Positions 16,766-25,338 of a stretch of 64,000 nt of DNA are shown in pieces; within the stretch, counting starts at the first letter, position 1; every line of letters begins with the position of its first letter. The DNA is from Mesorhizobium_K sp040049215 (GTDB lineage Bacteria; Pseudomonadota; Alphaproteobacteria; Rhizobiales; Rhizobiaceae): the NCBI RefSeq assembly GCF_040049215.1, contig NZ_JBDZDN010000001.1:186001-250000 (forward strand), read 5' to 3'. A model generated the notes under the pieces. The model saw only the letters and a list, made by a program, of their open reading frames with translations, was not told where the DNA came from and searched no databases. The position numbers and the translations under genes are program-made.

Positions 16766-17668
16766 ATGCACGAGGCGGCGCCTCTCATCGCGCCCCGCGC
16801 GCAGTTTGCGCCGGCGAAGATCAATCTGGCGCTCCATGTCACCGGACGGCGTCCTGACGGCTACCATCTGATCGAGAGCCTGGCCGTGTTCACGCGCTTC
16901 GGCGACCGCATCACAATAGAGCCGGCCGATCGGGACGAGTTCAACGTTTCCGGCCGATATGCCGCCGACGTTCCCGGCGACGAAAGCAACCTGATCCTGA
17001 AAGCGCGCGATCGCCTGCGCGCCCTTTGCGGGCAGGCCAGGGCTGCGCCGGTCGCGATCGGGCTGGAGAAGAACCTGCCGGTCGCCGCGGGCATCGGCGG
17101 CGGATCGAGCGATTGCGCGGCGGTATTGCGGGGGCTTGCCGACCTCTGGGGCGTCGATCCGGGCGACGCGGCGCTTGTCCGCATCGGCAGCGCGCTCGGC
17201 GCGGACTTGCCCATGTGCCTGGCGGCGAAACCCCTGGTCGCGCGCGGAACCGGCGACGAATTGTCATTCGTTGCGGATTTCCCGGCGCTCGGGCTGGTGC
17301 TGGTCAATCCGGGCGTCGGCGTCGCCACCGCGGCCGTCTTTTCGGCGCTCGAGCGCCGGGACAACGCGAGCCTGCCGCCGCTGCCCCGGCATTTCGACTT
17401 CCATTCCGTCCGCAACTGGCTGGACGAGACCCGCAACGATCTCGAGGATGCCGCGCAGACTATCGAACCATCGATCGGCGCGGCGAAAGCGGCGCTGGTA
17501 AAGGCCGGCGCCGGCTTTGCCCGCATGTCGGGTTCGGGCGCGACCTGCTTCGGGCTGTTCGAAACCGGCAATGTGGCCAAGCGCGCCGCCGCCGCCATCC
17601 GCAGCCGCCATCCCGACTGGTTCGTCGCCGCGACGCGCAGCATGCCGTCGGAGCCCGGCATGTCATGA
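16766..17668 (+). CDS. ispE: 4-diphosphocytidyl-2-C-methyl-D-erythritol kinase
   Basis: The GHMP kinase that phosphorylates CDP-methylerythritol in the non-mevalonate (MEP) isoprenoid pathway. It shows the opening APAKINLALHVTGRRPDGYHL, the ATP-binding motif PVAAGIGGGSSDCAAVL near residue 110, and the C-terminal MSGSGATCFGLF. Length (300) is normal. The stop codon overlaps the moaB start (ATGA at 17665-17668). The pathway supplies the substrate for the polyprenyl synthase encoded at 13290. Confidence 0.95.
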   Translation: MHEAAPLIAPRAQFAPAKINLALHVTGRRPDGYHLIESLAVFTRFGDRITIEPADRDEFNVSGRYAADVPGDESNLILKARDRLRALCGQARAAPVAIGLEKNLPVAAGIGGGSSDCAAVLRGLADLWGVDPGDAALVRIGSALGADLPMCLAAKPLVARGTGDELSFVADFPALGLVLVNPGVGVATAAVFSALERRDNASLPPLPRHFDFHSVRNWLDETRNDLEDAAQTIEPSIGAAKAALVKAGAGFARMSGSGATCFGLFETGNVAKRAAAAIRSRHPDWFVAATRSMPSEPGMS

Positions 17669-18213
17669 ACAGGATCGACGAGAGCCGAGGCTTCATTCCA
17701 CTGGGCATCGCGGTGCTCACCGTGTCCGACACGCGCGGCATTGCCGAGGACAGATCCGGCCAGGCGCTGGCCGACCGCATAGAAGAGGCCGGCCATAGGC
17801 TGGTCGACCGCACTATCGTCACCGACGACGTGGAACTCATCCGCGACAAGGTGCTTTCCTGGTCGCGCGACGACAGGATCGACGTGGTGATCACCACCGG
17901 CGGCACGGGTTTCACCGGCCGCGACGTGACGCCGGACGCGCTGGAGCCGATCTTCGAGAAGCGCATGGACGGCTTTTCAGCCGTCTTCCACCGCATCTCC
18001 TACGACAAGATCGGGGTGTCGACGATCCAGTCCAGAGCCACAGGCGGCGTCATCAACGCCACCTTCGTCTTCGTGCTGCCAGGCTCGCCCGGCGCGTGCA
18101 AGGACGCCTGGGACGGCATCCTCAAGGCGCAGCTCGACTATCGCCACATGCCCTGCAATTTCGTTGAGATCATGCCGCGGCTGGATGAGCATCTGAAGCG
18201 GGGCAGCGGCTGA
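17665..18213 (+). CDS. moaB: Molybdenum cofactor biosynthesis protein B
   Basis: A 182-residue MoaB/MogA-fold protein that adenylylates molybdopterin or acts in that step. Key motifs: AVLTVSDTRGIAEDRSG at the N-terminus and the conserved TTGGTGFTGRDVTPDA loop that binds the pterin. The start ATG at 17665 overlaps the ispE stop by four bases, so translation is probably coupled. The C-terminus RLDEHLKRGSG runs into a hairpin shared with the convergent cytochrome gene. Confidence 0.93.
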   Translation: MNRIDESRGFIPLGIAVLTVSDTRGIAEDRSGQALADRIEEAGHRLVDRTIVTDDVELIRDKVLSWSRDDRIDVVITTGGTGFTGRDVTPDALEPIFEKRMDGFSAVFHRISYDKIGVSTIQSRATGGVINATFVFVLPGSPGACKDAWDGILKAQLDYRHMPCNFVEIMPRLDEHLKRGSG

Positions 18214-18231
18214 GGGCGCCCTTACCGCTGC
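18203..18231. terminator. Inverted repeat spanning the convergent moaB / cytochrome c stop codons
   Basis: GCAGCGG (18203-18209) pairs with CCGCTGC (18225-18231), and the inner AGGGCGCCCT (18213-18222) is itself a palindrome. The two stop codons lie inside it. There is no T tract, so it would be a weak or protein-assisted bidirectional terminator. Confidence 0.4.
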
Positions 18232-18620
18232 AGCGACTCGATATAGCCCGTCAAATTGTGAATCCGCTCGGTTGTCACGACCTCGCCCCCGCTCGGCCCA
18301 TAGAGCTTCGCGTCTTCTTCCAGGAACTGGCGGCCCCATACCGGCATCTCGCGGTCACCATGGCTCGACACGTCGAAACGGCCATCGATGACCGCAAAGA
18401 CGTATTGGTAGGGGAAGCGGCCACCGTTGCGCTGCGCCAGACCGGTGAGGTCGGGCGGGCGTTTCATCAGCGCGTCGGTCAGCGGCCCGCTACCCTCGGC
18501 GTCCACGCCGTGGCAAACGGCGCATGAATTGAGGTATTCCGCGGCGCCGTAGCTCATTTCCTGCGCGGCCGCCGCGCCCCAGGCCACGCCTGCAAAGGTT
18601 GCCACCGCGAAGAATTTCAT
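18222..18620 (-). CDS. Periplasmic monohaem cytochrome c
   Basis: A small electron carrier. Residues 1-18 are a signal peptide (MKFFAVATFAGVAWGAAA), the haem site is CAVCH near residue 33, and a methionine ligand lies in EMPVWGRQF. The 132-residue length fits a class I cytochrome c. I prefer the ATG at 18620; a GTG nine bases upstream is also possible. It stands alone, so its redox partner is not indicated. Confidence 0.85.
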   Translation of the reverse strand: MKFFAVATFAGVAWGAAAAQEMSYGAAEYLNSCAVCHGVDAEGSGPLTDALMKRPPDLTGLAQRNGGRFPYQYVFAVIDGRFDVSSHGDREMPVWGRQFLEEDAKLYGPSGGEVVTTERIHNLTGYIESLQR

Positions 18621-18751
18621 GTCGTCCACCGTTTTGCCTGCGTTGCACGGAGCTTACATCCGTAGCGGACGTTCATCTTGATTTCAGTCAATCGCTCTGC
18701 GCTCGCGGGCCATCGCGCCCCGCCGCGTGCAATGGGCGCCGCAACGCCCTT

Positions 18752-19567
18752 TCATTGCGGTATGTTCGTCACCTCGTAGGTCCAGACCCGGAACGTCTTC
18801 AAGACATGCGGGCCGAACGAGTTGACGAGCGGGATGTCGGTCGCGTCGCGCCCCCGCGCCACCACGATCCTGCCGATCCGCGGAATGTTGTTGCGCGGAT
18901 CGAACGTATGCCATTCGCCCTCGAGGAAGACCTCGATCCAGGCGCTGAAATCCATCGGATCCACGACGGGGACGCCAATGTCGCCGAGATGGCCGTTGAC
19001 GTAGCGGGCCGGAATGTTGAGGCACCGGCAGAAGGTGAGCGCGAGATGCGCGAAGTCCCTGCATACGCCGACGCGCTCGTGGAACGTTTCGTAGGCGGTG
19101 CGGGTCGACCGGGCCTGTTGGTAGTCGAAACGGATATGGCCGTGGACGAAATCGCAAATCGATTGCACCCTGGACCAGCCCGGCTTGAGGCTGCCGAACA
19201 GGTCCCATGCTACCTGGCTCAGCCGGTCGGTTTCGCAGTAGCGGCTGCCCATCAGATAGACGAGGGTGTCGTCCGGCAAGTCCGGCACCGGGACTTCCCT
19301 GGCGCCAGGCAACACAATGTCTGGCTTGCCGTCGTCCTCGATTGTGGCGTCGCCCCAGATCGTCAGATCGCCGGCCGGCGCGACAAGCCGCCGGCACCGA
19401 TTGCCGAAGAGGTCGCGATAGGTCGACGTCGGCACCTCGGGCGTGGTGAAAATCGTCTCCGGAACCCGGATATCCGCGGCGCGATCCTCATGCACCGACA
19501 GCAGACAAACCAAAGCGGTCGGCTGCTGGCAGGTCAGCGTGATCTCGTAGCCATAGCGGATGAGCAT
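18752..19567 (-). CDS. Transglutaminase-like family protein (cysteine protease fold)
   Basis: A 271-residue protein of the bacterial transglutaminase-like family. The N-terminal beta domain is followed by the core with the nucleophile in ERVGVCRDFAHLALTFCR. The usual catalytic HAW motif appears here as MDFSAWIEVFL, then EWHTFDPRNN supplies the aspartate. The histidine position is thus serine, so either another histidine serves or activity differs. Other Rhizobiales members may share this (memory, not searched). No signal peptide. Probably a cytoplasmic peptidase or amidase; its substrate is unknown. Confidence 0.82.
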   Translation of the reverse strand: MLIRYGYEITLTCQQPTALVCLLSVHEDRAADIRVPETIFTTPEVPTSTYRDLFGNRCRRLVAPAGDLTIWGDATIEDDGKPDIVLPGAREVPVPDLPDDTLVYLMGSRYCETDRLSQVAWDLFGSLKPGWSRVQSICDFVHGHIRFDYQQARSTRTAYETFHERVGVCRDFAHLALTFCRCLNIPARYVNGHLGDIGVPVVDPMDFSAWIEVFLEGEWHTFDPRNNIPRIGRIVVARGRDATDIPLVNSFGPHVLKTFRVWTYEVTNIPQ

Positions 19568-19679
19568 TGGGCGGCCTCTGCCGGAAGTCGGCAGCAGTCA
19601 GGGTATAGGAGTCGCGGCGGCGTTGGGAATAGGCTATTCGCGCGATATCCTGGATCGAGCCGCGCGAGGCGAAACGCGC

Positions 19680-20192
19680 CTAAGCCTTTCCCCTGGGGGC
19701 GACGACGATCTCGGCTTCGAGTTTCCTCGTCGCAAGACCGCGCGCGATGGCTTCGGCGCTTCCCGCGGCGCGGGAAAGCGCGGTCGCCTGGCGCTTGGTG
19801 ATGACCAGCCCATCGGCGAGCGCGGTCGGCCGCGAGAAGGCGCGTGACAGGAACGGCGCCCGGCTGGCGCGCGCCCGGGAAAACCGCGCCGGCATCGACA
19901 TCCTGACGATATGGGCGAGCACCGGCTCGATCCAGCCGTCGACAAGCCGAGCGCCGGGTTCCAGAAGCAGCAGCCACTCGCCCTTTGCCTGCCGGATGCC
20001 GACGGCAACGCCACCGGTCGCGATGTAGTGACAGCCGGCATGCTCGGCCACGCGGTGCGTCTGGTCGGTCGAGCCGAGGTCGCAGACGATGACGTCGCGC
20101 ACCACGCCCTCCACCGCCCCGCCGATCAGCGAAGCCAGCGTCCGGGTCAGGCCCTCCTCGTCGTTCCTGGTCTCTATCAGAACCGTCAACAT
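19680..20192 (-). CDS. Glycosyltransferase family 2-like protein (short)
   Basis: A 170-residue GT-A fold protein. It starts MLTVLIETRNDEEGLTRTLASL, typical of GT2 enzymes, has DVIVCDLGSTDQT (the GSTD variant of the DGSTD sugar-nucleotide motif) and a LLLEPGARLVDGWI block in place of the DxD region. It ends in a short basic tail and lacks a full acceptor domain, so it may be a minimal or non-catalytic member. I chose the ATG at 20192. The frame continues open far upstream, but that part is antisense to the radical SAM gene. Confidence 0.75.
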   Translation of the reverse strand: MLTVLIETRNDEEGLTRTLASLIGGAVEGVVRDVIVCDLGSTDQTHRVAEHAGCHYIATGGVAVGIRQAKGEWLLLLEPGARLVDGWIEPVLAHIVRMSMPARFSRARASRAPFLSRAFSRPTALADGLVITKRQATALSRAAGSAEAIARGLATRKLEAEIVVAPRGKA

Positions 20193-20251
20193 CGTTAGCC
20201 GCATAGCGGAAAGCCCGGCGCCACGCCAGTTCCGCCTGCCGGAACCAAAAA

Positions 20252-20266
20252 GTTCTTGCTTTGTTC
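20252..20266 (+). promoter_or_regulatory. LexA (SOS) box upstream of the radical SAM gene
   Basis: GTTCTTGCTTTGTTC matches the alphaproteobacterial LexA consensus GTTC-N7-GTTC exactly. It lies 26 bases before the ATG at 20292 and overlaps a possible -35 (TTGCTT), a position suited to repression. This implies induction of the radical SAM gene by DNA damage. Confidence 0.75.
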
Positions 20267-20291
20267 TCATTGGAGAAATAGGAATAGTTTC

Positions 20292-21497
20292 ATGAGAACC
20301 GCGATTCGCACCCCCGACGAAAAGCCCTGGGAAAGGGCAAAGATGGAACAGATCGTGCGCGCCGACATTGCAGCTTTCGGAAGCGGGAGAGCCGAGATGG
20401 CCAACGCGATGATCGAGCAAAGCGGCATCAGGGTGCGCCCTGAGCGCAACCGCGGCCGATCGGCGGGCATCAATCCCAGCGGCCGATTCGAACCGGTAAC
20501 CCGCCACGTCTTCGACGACGGCTGGGAGACGCTCGAGGATCTGCCGCCTTTCAAGACCGAGGTGCAGGTGGAGAAGCCGCGCACGATCGTCACGCGCAAC
20601 GAATCGCCGGACATCTCCTTCGACCGCTCGATCAATCCCTATCGCGGCTGCGAGCATGGCTGCGTCTACTGCTTCGCCCGGCCCACGCACAGCTATATGG
20701 GCTTGTCGCCGGGGCTCGACTTCGAATCGAAGCTGTTCGCCAAGCCGGATGCGGCCAAGCTGCTCGACAAGGAACTGTCGAAGGAGGGCTACCAGCCGCG
20801 CACGATAGCGATCGGCACCAACACCGACCCCTACCAGCCGATCGAGAAGCAGTGGCGCATCATGCGCGAGATCCTCGAGGTGCTCGAGGCGCGCAACCAT
20901 CCGGTCGGCATCGTCACCAAGTCGGCGCTGGTGACGCGCGACATCGACATCCTTTCGCGCATGGCCGAGCGCGGCCTCGCCAAGGTGGCGCTGTCGGTGA
21001 CGACGCTCGACCGCATGCTGGCGTGCACTATGGAACCACGCGCGTCGACGCCGACGAAGCGGCTGGAGGCGATCAGGCAGCTCAGCGACGCCGGAATCCC
21101 GGCCTCGGTGATGGTGGCCCCGATCGTGCCCGGCCTGACCGACCAGGAGATCGAGAGGATTCTCGACGCCGCCCGCGCGGCCGGGGCGCAGGACGCCGGC
21201 TATGTGCTGCTCAGGCTGCCGCTCGAAGTCAGCCCGATCTTCAAGGACTGGCTCCTGCGCCACTATCCCGATCGCTACCGGCACGTGATGTCGCTGATCC
21301 GCTCGATGCGCGACGGCAAGGACTACGATTCGGAATGGGGCAAGCGCATGCGCGGCACCGGCCCCTATGCCTGGCAGATCGGACGCCGCTTCGAGATCGC
21401 GGCGCGCCGGCTCGGCTTCAATGCCAAGCGGACGTCGCTCAGGACCGATCTGTTCGTCCATGCCGAGAAGAAGAACGAGCAGCTGATGCTGCTTTGA
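20292..21497 (+). CDS. PA0069-family radical SAM protein (spore-photoproduct-lyase-like)
   Basis: A 401-residue radical SAM enzyme. The 4Fe-4S motif is CEHGCVYCFARPTH (CxxxCxxC) near residue 122, within NPYRGCEHGC, the hallmark of the SplB-like / PA0069 family. IGTNTDPYQPIE and VTKSALVTRDIDIL follow. Family members resemble DNA photolesion lyases, but the substrate is unproven. A LexA box immediately upstream supports a DNA-repair role. I chose the ATG at 20292; the frame is open 36 bases further, but that would start inside the LexA box. Confidence 0.88.
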   Translation: MRTAIRTPDEKPWERAKMEQIVRADIAAFGSGRAEMANAMIEQSGIRVRPERNRGRSAGINPSGRFEPVTRHVFDDGWETLEDLPPFKTEVQVEKPRTIVTRNESPDISFDRSINPYRGCEHGCVYCFARPTHSYMGLSPGLDFESKLFAKPDAAKLLDKELSKEGYQPRTIAIGTNTDPYQPIEKQWRIMREILEVLEARNHPVGIVTKSALVTRDIDILSRMAERGLAKVALSVTTLDRMLACTMEPRASTPTKRLEAIRQLSDAGIPASVMVAPIVPGLTDQEIERILDAARAAGAQDAGYVLLRLPLEVSPIFKDWLLRHYPDRYRHVMSLIRSMRDGKDYDSEWGKRMRGTGPYAWQIGRRFEIAARRLGFNAKRTSLRTDLFVHAEKKNEQLMLL

Positions 21498-21647
21498 CCC
21501 GAACATTGCCCGCTCGCGGTTGATCCGAGCCGGCGAACGAATCCGTCCAGCCCGCCCCCGGCTGCCGACGGAGCCTCCCGGACCGCCGCCCCAGCGGCCC
21601 GGGAAGGCCTTGCGGAGAATCGGAACCGATGCGAGCATTGCCGCAAC

Positions 21648-22373
21648 ATGGCTCGCGCGCGCTCCGATTCTCCGCCCCTCTTCGATCTGGACCAGAAACC
21701 CGACTTCACGTTTGAGAGGAAGGCGATCCGGGACGGGCTTTGGCCGGTTGCGGGTCTCGACGAGGCAGGCCGAGGGCCGCTCGCCGGACCAGTGGTCGCG
21801 GCCGCCGTCGTGCTCAATCCGAAACGCATCCCCAAGGGCCTCGACGATTCCAAGCGGCTGACGGCGCTGCAGCGCGAGGCGCTTTTCGAGACAATCCTGA
21901 AGACCGCGCTCGGCGTCGGCGTATCCTCGGTTTGCGCCGAGGGCATCGACCGCAGCAACATCCTCAAGGCGAGCCTGGAGGCTATGCGCCGCGCGCTGAC
22001 GGCTCTGCCGATCACGCCGCTGATGGCGCTGGCCGACGGGCGCGACGTGCCGCCGGGGCTGCCCTGCGAATGCAAGGCGCTGATCAAGGGGGACCAGCGC
22101 TCGCAGTCAATCGCGGCCGCCTCGATCGTCGCCAAGGTGATGCGCGACCGCATGATGCAGGGCTGCGGCAGGGCCGACCAGCGCTACGGGCTGGAGATCC
22201 ACATGGGCTACGCGACCGAGCGGCACCGCGCGGCGATCGAGATCCACGGACCCGCCTCACGTCTCCACCGCATGTCGTTTTCGCCCTTCCGCCTCGTGGA
22301 GGTGGAAGAAGAGGTCGTCGAGTTTGATTTGCTGGAACTCGTTCTTCCGGCCGAAAACGAAAAAGCCGCCTGA
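21648..22373 (+). CDS. rnhB: Ribonuclease HII
   Basis: It cleaves RNA in RNA-DNA hybrids and single ribonucleotides in DNA. The signature VAGLDEAGRGPLAGPVVAAAV lies near residue 35, DDSKRLT follows, and the active-site aspartates in ALADG and RDRMMQ regions are present. The 241-residue length is normal. It follows the radical SAM gene by 150 bases. The acidic C-terminal tail EVEEEVVEFDLLELVLPAENE is an addition. It converges with the ATP synthase operon across a shared hairpin. Confidence 0.94.
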   Translation: MARARSDSPPLFDLDQKPDFTFERKAIRDGLWPVAGLDEAGRGPLAGPVVAAAVVLNPKRIPKGLDDSKRLTALQREALFETILKTALGVGVSSVCAEGIDRSNILKASLEAMRRALTALPITPLMALADGRDVPPGLPCECKALIKGDQRSQSIAAASIVAKVMRDRMMQGCGRADQRYGLEIHMGYATERHRAAIEIHGPASRLHRMSFSPFRLVEVEEEVVEFDLLELVLPAENEKAA

Positions 22374-22383
22374 CCGGCGGCTT
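22361..22383 (-). terminator. Rho-independent terminator of the F0 ATP synthase operon
   Basis: On the minus strand AAGCCGCC pairs with GGCGGCTT around a five-base loop, and the hairpin is followed by TTTTTCGTTTTC. It sits 27 bases after the atpF stop codon. On the + strand it overlaps the rnhB stop codon and has no T tract, so it mainly serves the atp operon. Confidence 0.8.
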
Positions 22384-22409
22384 CCGCTGTCGCATGCTCG
22401 CGATGAAAC

Positions 22410-22901
22410 TCAGTTCAGCTTCGACTTCAGCTCCTGCAACGAGGACTTGAACAGTTCCTCGCCCGCCTTGATCTCGGGATTTTCGGCAAAAAGCTTGCGG
22501 GCAGCCTCGATGGCGATGTCGACGGCGCTCGACCGCACCTCGTTGACCGCTTCGCGCTCGGCCTGGGCGATCTTCTGCTCGGCGATCGCGGTGCGGCGCG
22601 TAACATATTCCTCGGTCTTCTTGTGCGCCTCGCCAAGCAGCATTTCGGCTTCGCGCTTGGCCGCCGTCACGATGTCGGCGGCTTCCTTCTCGGCCTGCTT
22701 GCGCTTCTGCTGGAATTCGGCGAGCAACGCCTGCGCCTCTTCGCGCAGGCGACGCGCCTCGTCGAGGTCGGAACGGATCTTCGTGGCGCGGGCATCGATC
22801 GCCTTGGCGATCATGCCGGGCACCTTCATATAGACCACGACGCCGAGGAAGATGAACAGCGCAACGGCCGCCCAGAATGTTGCCAGTGACGTTGCATCCA
22901 T
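22410..22901 (-). CDS. atpF: F0F1 ATP synthase subunit b
   Basis: A stator stalk subunit of 163 residues. It has one N-terminal membrane helix (LATFWAAVALFIFLGVVVYMKV) and a long charged helix rich in A, E, K and R that dimerises with subunit b' and reaches F1. It is the last gene of the operon, 4 bases after atpF'. Confidence 0.95.
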   Translation of the reverse strand: MDATSLATFWAAVALFIFLGVVVYMKVPGMIAKAIDARATKIRSDLDEARRLREEAQALLAEFQQKRKQAEKEAADIVTAAKREAEMLLGEAHKKTEEYVTRRTAIAEQKIAQAEREAVNEVRSSAVDIAIEAARKLFAENPEIKAGEELFKSSLQELKSKLN

Positions 22902-22905
22902 GGCG

Positions 22906-23520
22906 CTAGCTCCTGACCGACTTCACGGCCGAGGCGACGTCCGCCTTGCCGGCCTTTCCGCCCAAAGCGGAAACGATGGCGGCGGCGGTTTCCTCAGCGA
23001 TCGAGCCGACGTCCTGCATGGCTGCGTCTTTGATTTTGGCGACGCGTTCTTCCGCCTCGGCCATCTTCTGGTCGAGGCTGGCCGAGATCGACTTGCGGGC
23101 CGCCTCGGCTTCCTCCTTGGCGCCGTCGCGGGCCTTCTGGCCTATGGCGTTGGCGTTGCCCCGGGCCTCGGCCAGTTCCTGCTCGTAGGCGGCAACGGCC
23201 GCGTCGGCCTCGCCCTTCAGCCTGGTCGCCTGCTCGATATCCTGGGCGATGCGGTTCTCGCGCATTTCCAGGATGCCGGCGAGCCGGGGCATGATCACCC
23301 TCTTCAGGAACAGATAGAACAGTCCGAAGGTGATCGCGATCCAGAGAATCTGCGACGGGAAGGTGGAGGCATCGAAGGGCGGGAAACCCGCCTCCCCGTG
23401 CCCGCCCTCGGCCGGTACTTCCGTGCCGGCGGCATGACCGGCATCGGCCGGCGCCTCGGCGCCATGCCCGTCTTCCACGGCGGGAGCGGTTTCTTGCCCG
23501 TAGGCATCCGTCACGAACAT
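22906..23520 (-). CDS. atpG: F0F1 ATP synthase subunit b' (second b-type subunit)
   Basis: The diverged b' stalk subunit found in alphaproteobacteria and photosynthetic organisms. The 204 residues start with a gly/ala/his-rich extension (EDGHGAEAPADAGHAAG), followed by the membrane helix (ILWIAITFGLFYLFLKRVIM) and a long coiled coil. I chose the ATG at 23520, after a GAGG ribosome binding site; a frame extension upstream adds 13 residues without support. Confidence 0.92.
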   Translation of the reverse strand: MFVTDAYGQETAPAVEDGHGAEAPADAGHAAGTEVPAEGGHGEAGFPPFDASTFPSQILWIAITFGLFYLFLKRVIMPRLAGILEMRENRIAQDIEQATRLKGEADAAVAAYEQELAEARGNANAIGQKARDGAKEEAEAARKSISASLDQKMAEAEERVAKIKDAAMQDVGSIAEETAAAIVSALGGKAGKADVASAVKSVRS

Positions 23521-23581
23521 CTCACGTCCTCGAACCGGAGCCGGCCGCGCAAGCGGCACGGCTCAAAGCGGGAGAGCAATA

Positions 23582-23806
23582 TCAGCCGAACAGCGCGAGC
23601 AGCGCGATGAGCAGCGAGAAGATGCCCAGAGCTTCGGTCACGGCGAAGCCGAAGATCAGGCGGCCGAACTGGCCGTCAGCCGCCGACGGGTTGCGCAGCG
23701 CGCCCGCCAGGTAGTTTCCGAAGATCGAGCCCAGGCCAATACCGGCTCCGCCCATGCCCAGGCACGCAATGCCAGCGCCGATGTACCGTGCTGCTTCAGC
23801 TTCCAT
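23582..23806 (-). CDS. atpE: F0F1 ATP synthase subunit c
   Basis: The proteolipid that forms the rotor ring. Its 74 residues form two membrane helices joined by the polar loop RNPSAADGQ. The proton-carrying carboxylate is the glutamate in VTEALGIF. The repeated GxGxGxG pattern (GAGIACLGMGGAGIGLG) is typical of helix packing in the ring. Confidence 0.97.
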   Translation of the reverse strand: MEAEAARYIGAGIACLGMGGAGIGLGSIFGNYLAGALRNPSAADGQFGRLIFGFAVTEALGIFSLLIALLALFG

Positions 23807-23876
23807 TTTTCTACTCCTTGGTGGATTTGGGAAGTTTCCGTTGAACCGGCGCCATGCCGGCGTTTCTCTTGTTTCC

Positions 23877-24638
23877 TCAGTGACCCGGATGGATCGCGTC
23901 GTTGAGATACATGCAGGTCAGTACCGCGAAGACATATGCCTGCAGGAAGGCGACCAGGAATTCGAGACCGGTCAACGCCACCGCCATTGCAAGCGGCAGC
24001 ACCGCGCCGGCGATGCCGACCGTGCCTAACGCGGAAAGCGACACGACGAAGCCCGCGAACACCTTCAGCGTGATGTGGCCGGCCAGCATGTTGGCGAACA
24101 GGCGCACCGACAGGCTGATCGGACGCGACAGGAACGAGATCACCTCGATCGCCACCACCAGCGGCAGCAGAATGCCGGGCACGCCGCTCGGGACAAAGAG
24201 ATGGAAGAAGTGCAGGCCGTGCTTGTAGAGGCCGTAGACGACCACGGTCAGGATCACCAGCATCGCAAGGAAGAAGGTGACGATGATGTGGCTGGTGACG
24301 GTGAAGAAATAGGGGAACATGCCGAGCAGGTTGGCGACCAGCACGAACATGAACAGCGAAAACACCAGCGGAAAGAACTGCATACCCTGCTTGCCGGCGG
24401 CGTCGCGCAGCATGTTGGCGACGAATTCGTAGGACATCTCGGCGACCGACTGCAGCCGCGACGGGATCAGCGCGCGGCTCGACGTGGCGACATAGAGGAA
24501 GGCGCCGGCGACGAGCACGGTAACGACCATGAACAGCGAGGAGTTGGTGAAAGACAGGTCGAGCCCGCCGACGTGGAAGTCGACGATCTTGTTGATGTGG
24601 AACTGGTGGATCGGATCGACCTTGTCCGGTGTAGCCAC
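23877..24638 (-). CDS. atpB: F0F1 ATP synthase subunit a
   Basis: The membrane subunit with the two proton half-channels. It is 253 residues with five or six hydrophobic helices. The essential arginine is in PISLSVRLFANMLAGH. The N-terminus PDKVDPIHQFHINKI is typical of alphaproteobacterial members. It lies between atpI and atpE. Confidence 0.97.
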   Translation of the reverse strand: MATPDKVDPIHQFHINKIVDFHVGGLDLSFTNSSLFMVVTVLVAGAFLYVATSSRALIPSRLQSVAEMSYEFVANMLRDAAGKQGMQFFPLVFSLFMFVLVANLLGMFPYFFTVTSHIIVTFFLAMLVILTVVVYGLYKHGLHFFHLFVPSGVPGILLPLVVAIEVISFLSRPISLSVRLFANMLAGHITLKVFAGFVVSLSALGTVGIAGAVLPLAMAVALTGLEFLVAFLQAYVFAVLTCMYLNDAIHPGH

Positions 24639-24702
24639 TTGTCATCCCCTGAGGCCGCCTGCCGGCCCCGTTTTGCTTCGCGTCCCGGCAAAGCCGGAAC
24701 AT

Positions 24703-25098
24703 TTAATCCTTGCGCCTCGGCCCCTGGTTTGACCCGTGGCCGAATTCGGCGACCTTGCCGACCGAGCGCAACACGTTCAACACGCCCGCGACGAAGCCGA
24801 GCAGCAGGAAAACAATCAAGCCCCAGGGCGATGTCCCTGCCAGCCTGTCTATCCCCCAACCGAGCCCTGCGCCGACCGCCACTCCGGCGATGAACTCGCT
24901 GGACAGCTTCATTGCCTGGCCGTAGCCGGTGGCGCCGCCGGCGCCTTCCTTCCTCTCCTGCCTGTCCGGCTGTCTCGTGGCAAGGGATGCTTCGAGATTT
25001 CGACGGCGGCGTTCGAGGTCGTCGTCGCGGTGGTCTCTGCCGCCCTGCCCGCCCGGCCCGGATCTTCCGGTTTCGCCTGGCCCGTTTGAACCGGCCAT
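24703..25098 (-). CDS. atpI: AtpI-like ATP synthase assembly protein
   Basis: A small membrane protein thought to help c-ring assembly or Mg2+ uptake. I chose the ATG at 25098 because GGAGG lies 8 bases before it. The 131-residue product has a long Gly/Arg/Asp-rich hydrophilic N-terminus and two C-terminal membrane helices (EFIAGVAVGAGLGWGIDRLAG and PWGLIVFLLLGFVAGVLNVLRS). It heads the F0 operon. Confidence 0.88.
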   Translation of the reverse strand: MAGSNGPGETGRSGPGGQGGRDHRDDDLERRRRNLEASLATRQPDRQERKEGAGGATGYGQAMKLSSEFIAGVAVGAGLGWGIDRLAGTSPWGLIVFLLLGFVAGVLNVLRSVGKVAEFGHGSNQGPRRKD

Positions 25099-25338
25099 CG
25101 CAACCTCCATGCCCCGGCCAGCGGGCTCAATTCCCGTCCGCTCCAAGTCGCGCGCAACATAGTTAGGGGGCCTTGCTCCGTCAAGCCGGGCAAAGGCTCC
25201 CGCAGTCGACAATTTTTTACAATAAAATCAGATAGTTACCGAAGTGCGACATAGTGCGCGGCTGTTTGGCGGAGGGTATTCCCGCGAATCCCCGCGCGAG
25301 GCAGGTTCGGAGAAGCTGCCCGCCGCTGCCCGAAAGCT

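Noticed and set aside
17026..17664. Upstream extension of moaB
   Set aside because: It covers ispE in another frame; the ATG at 17665 overlaps the ispE stop in the usual coupled way.
20193..21638. Long minus-strand open frame continuing upstream of the glycosyltransferase-like gene (up to 652 codons in all)
   Set aside because: The upstream part lies antisense to the radical SAM gene, has a low-complexity Arg/Ala/Leu composition typical of shadow frames in GC-rich DNA, and crosses the LexA-box promoter.
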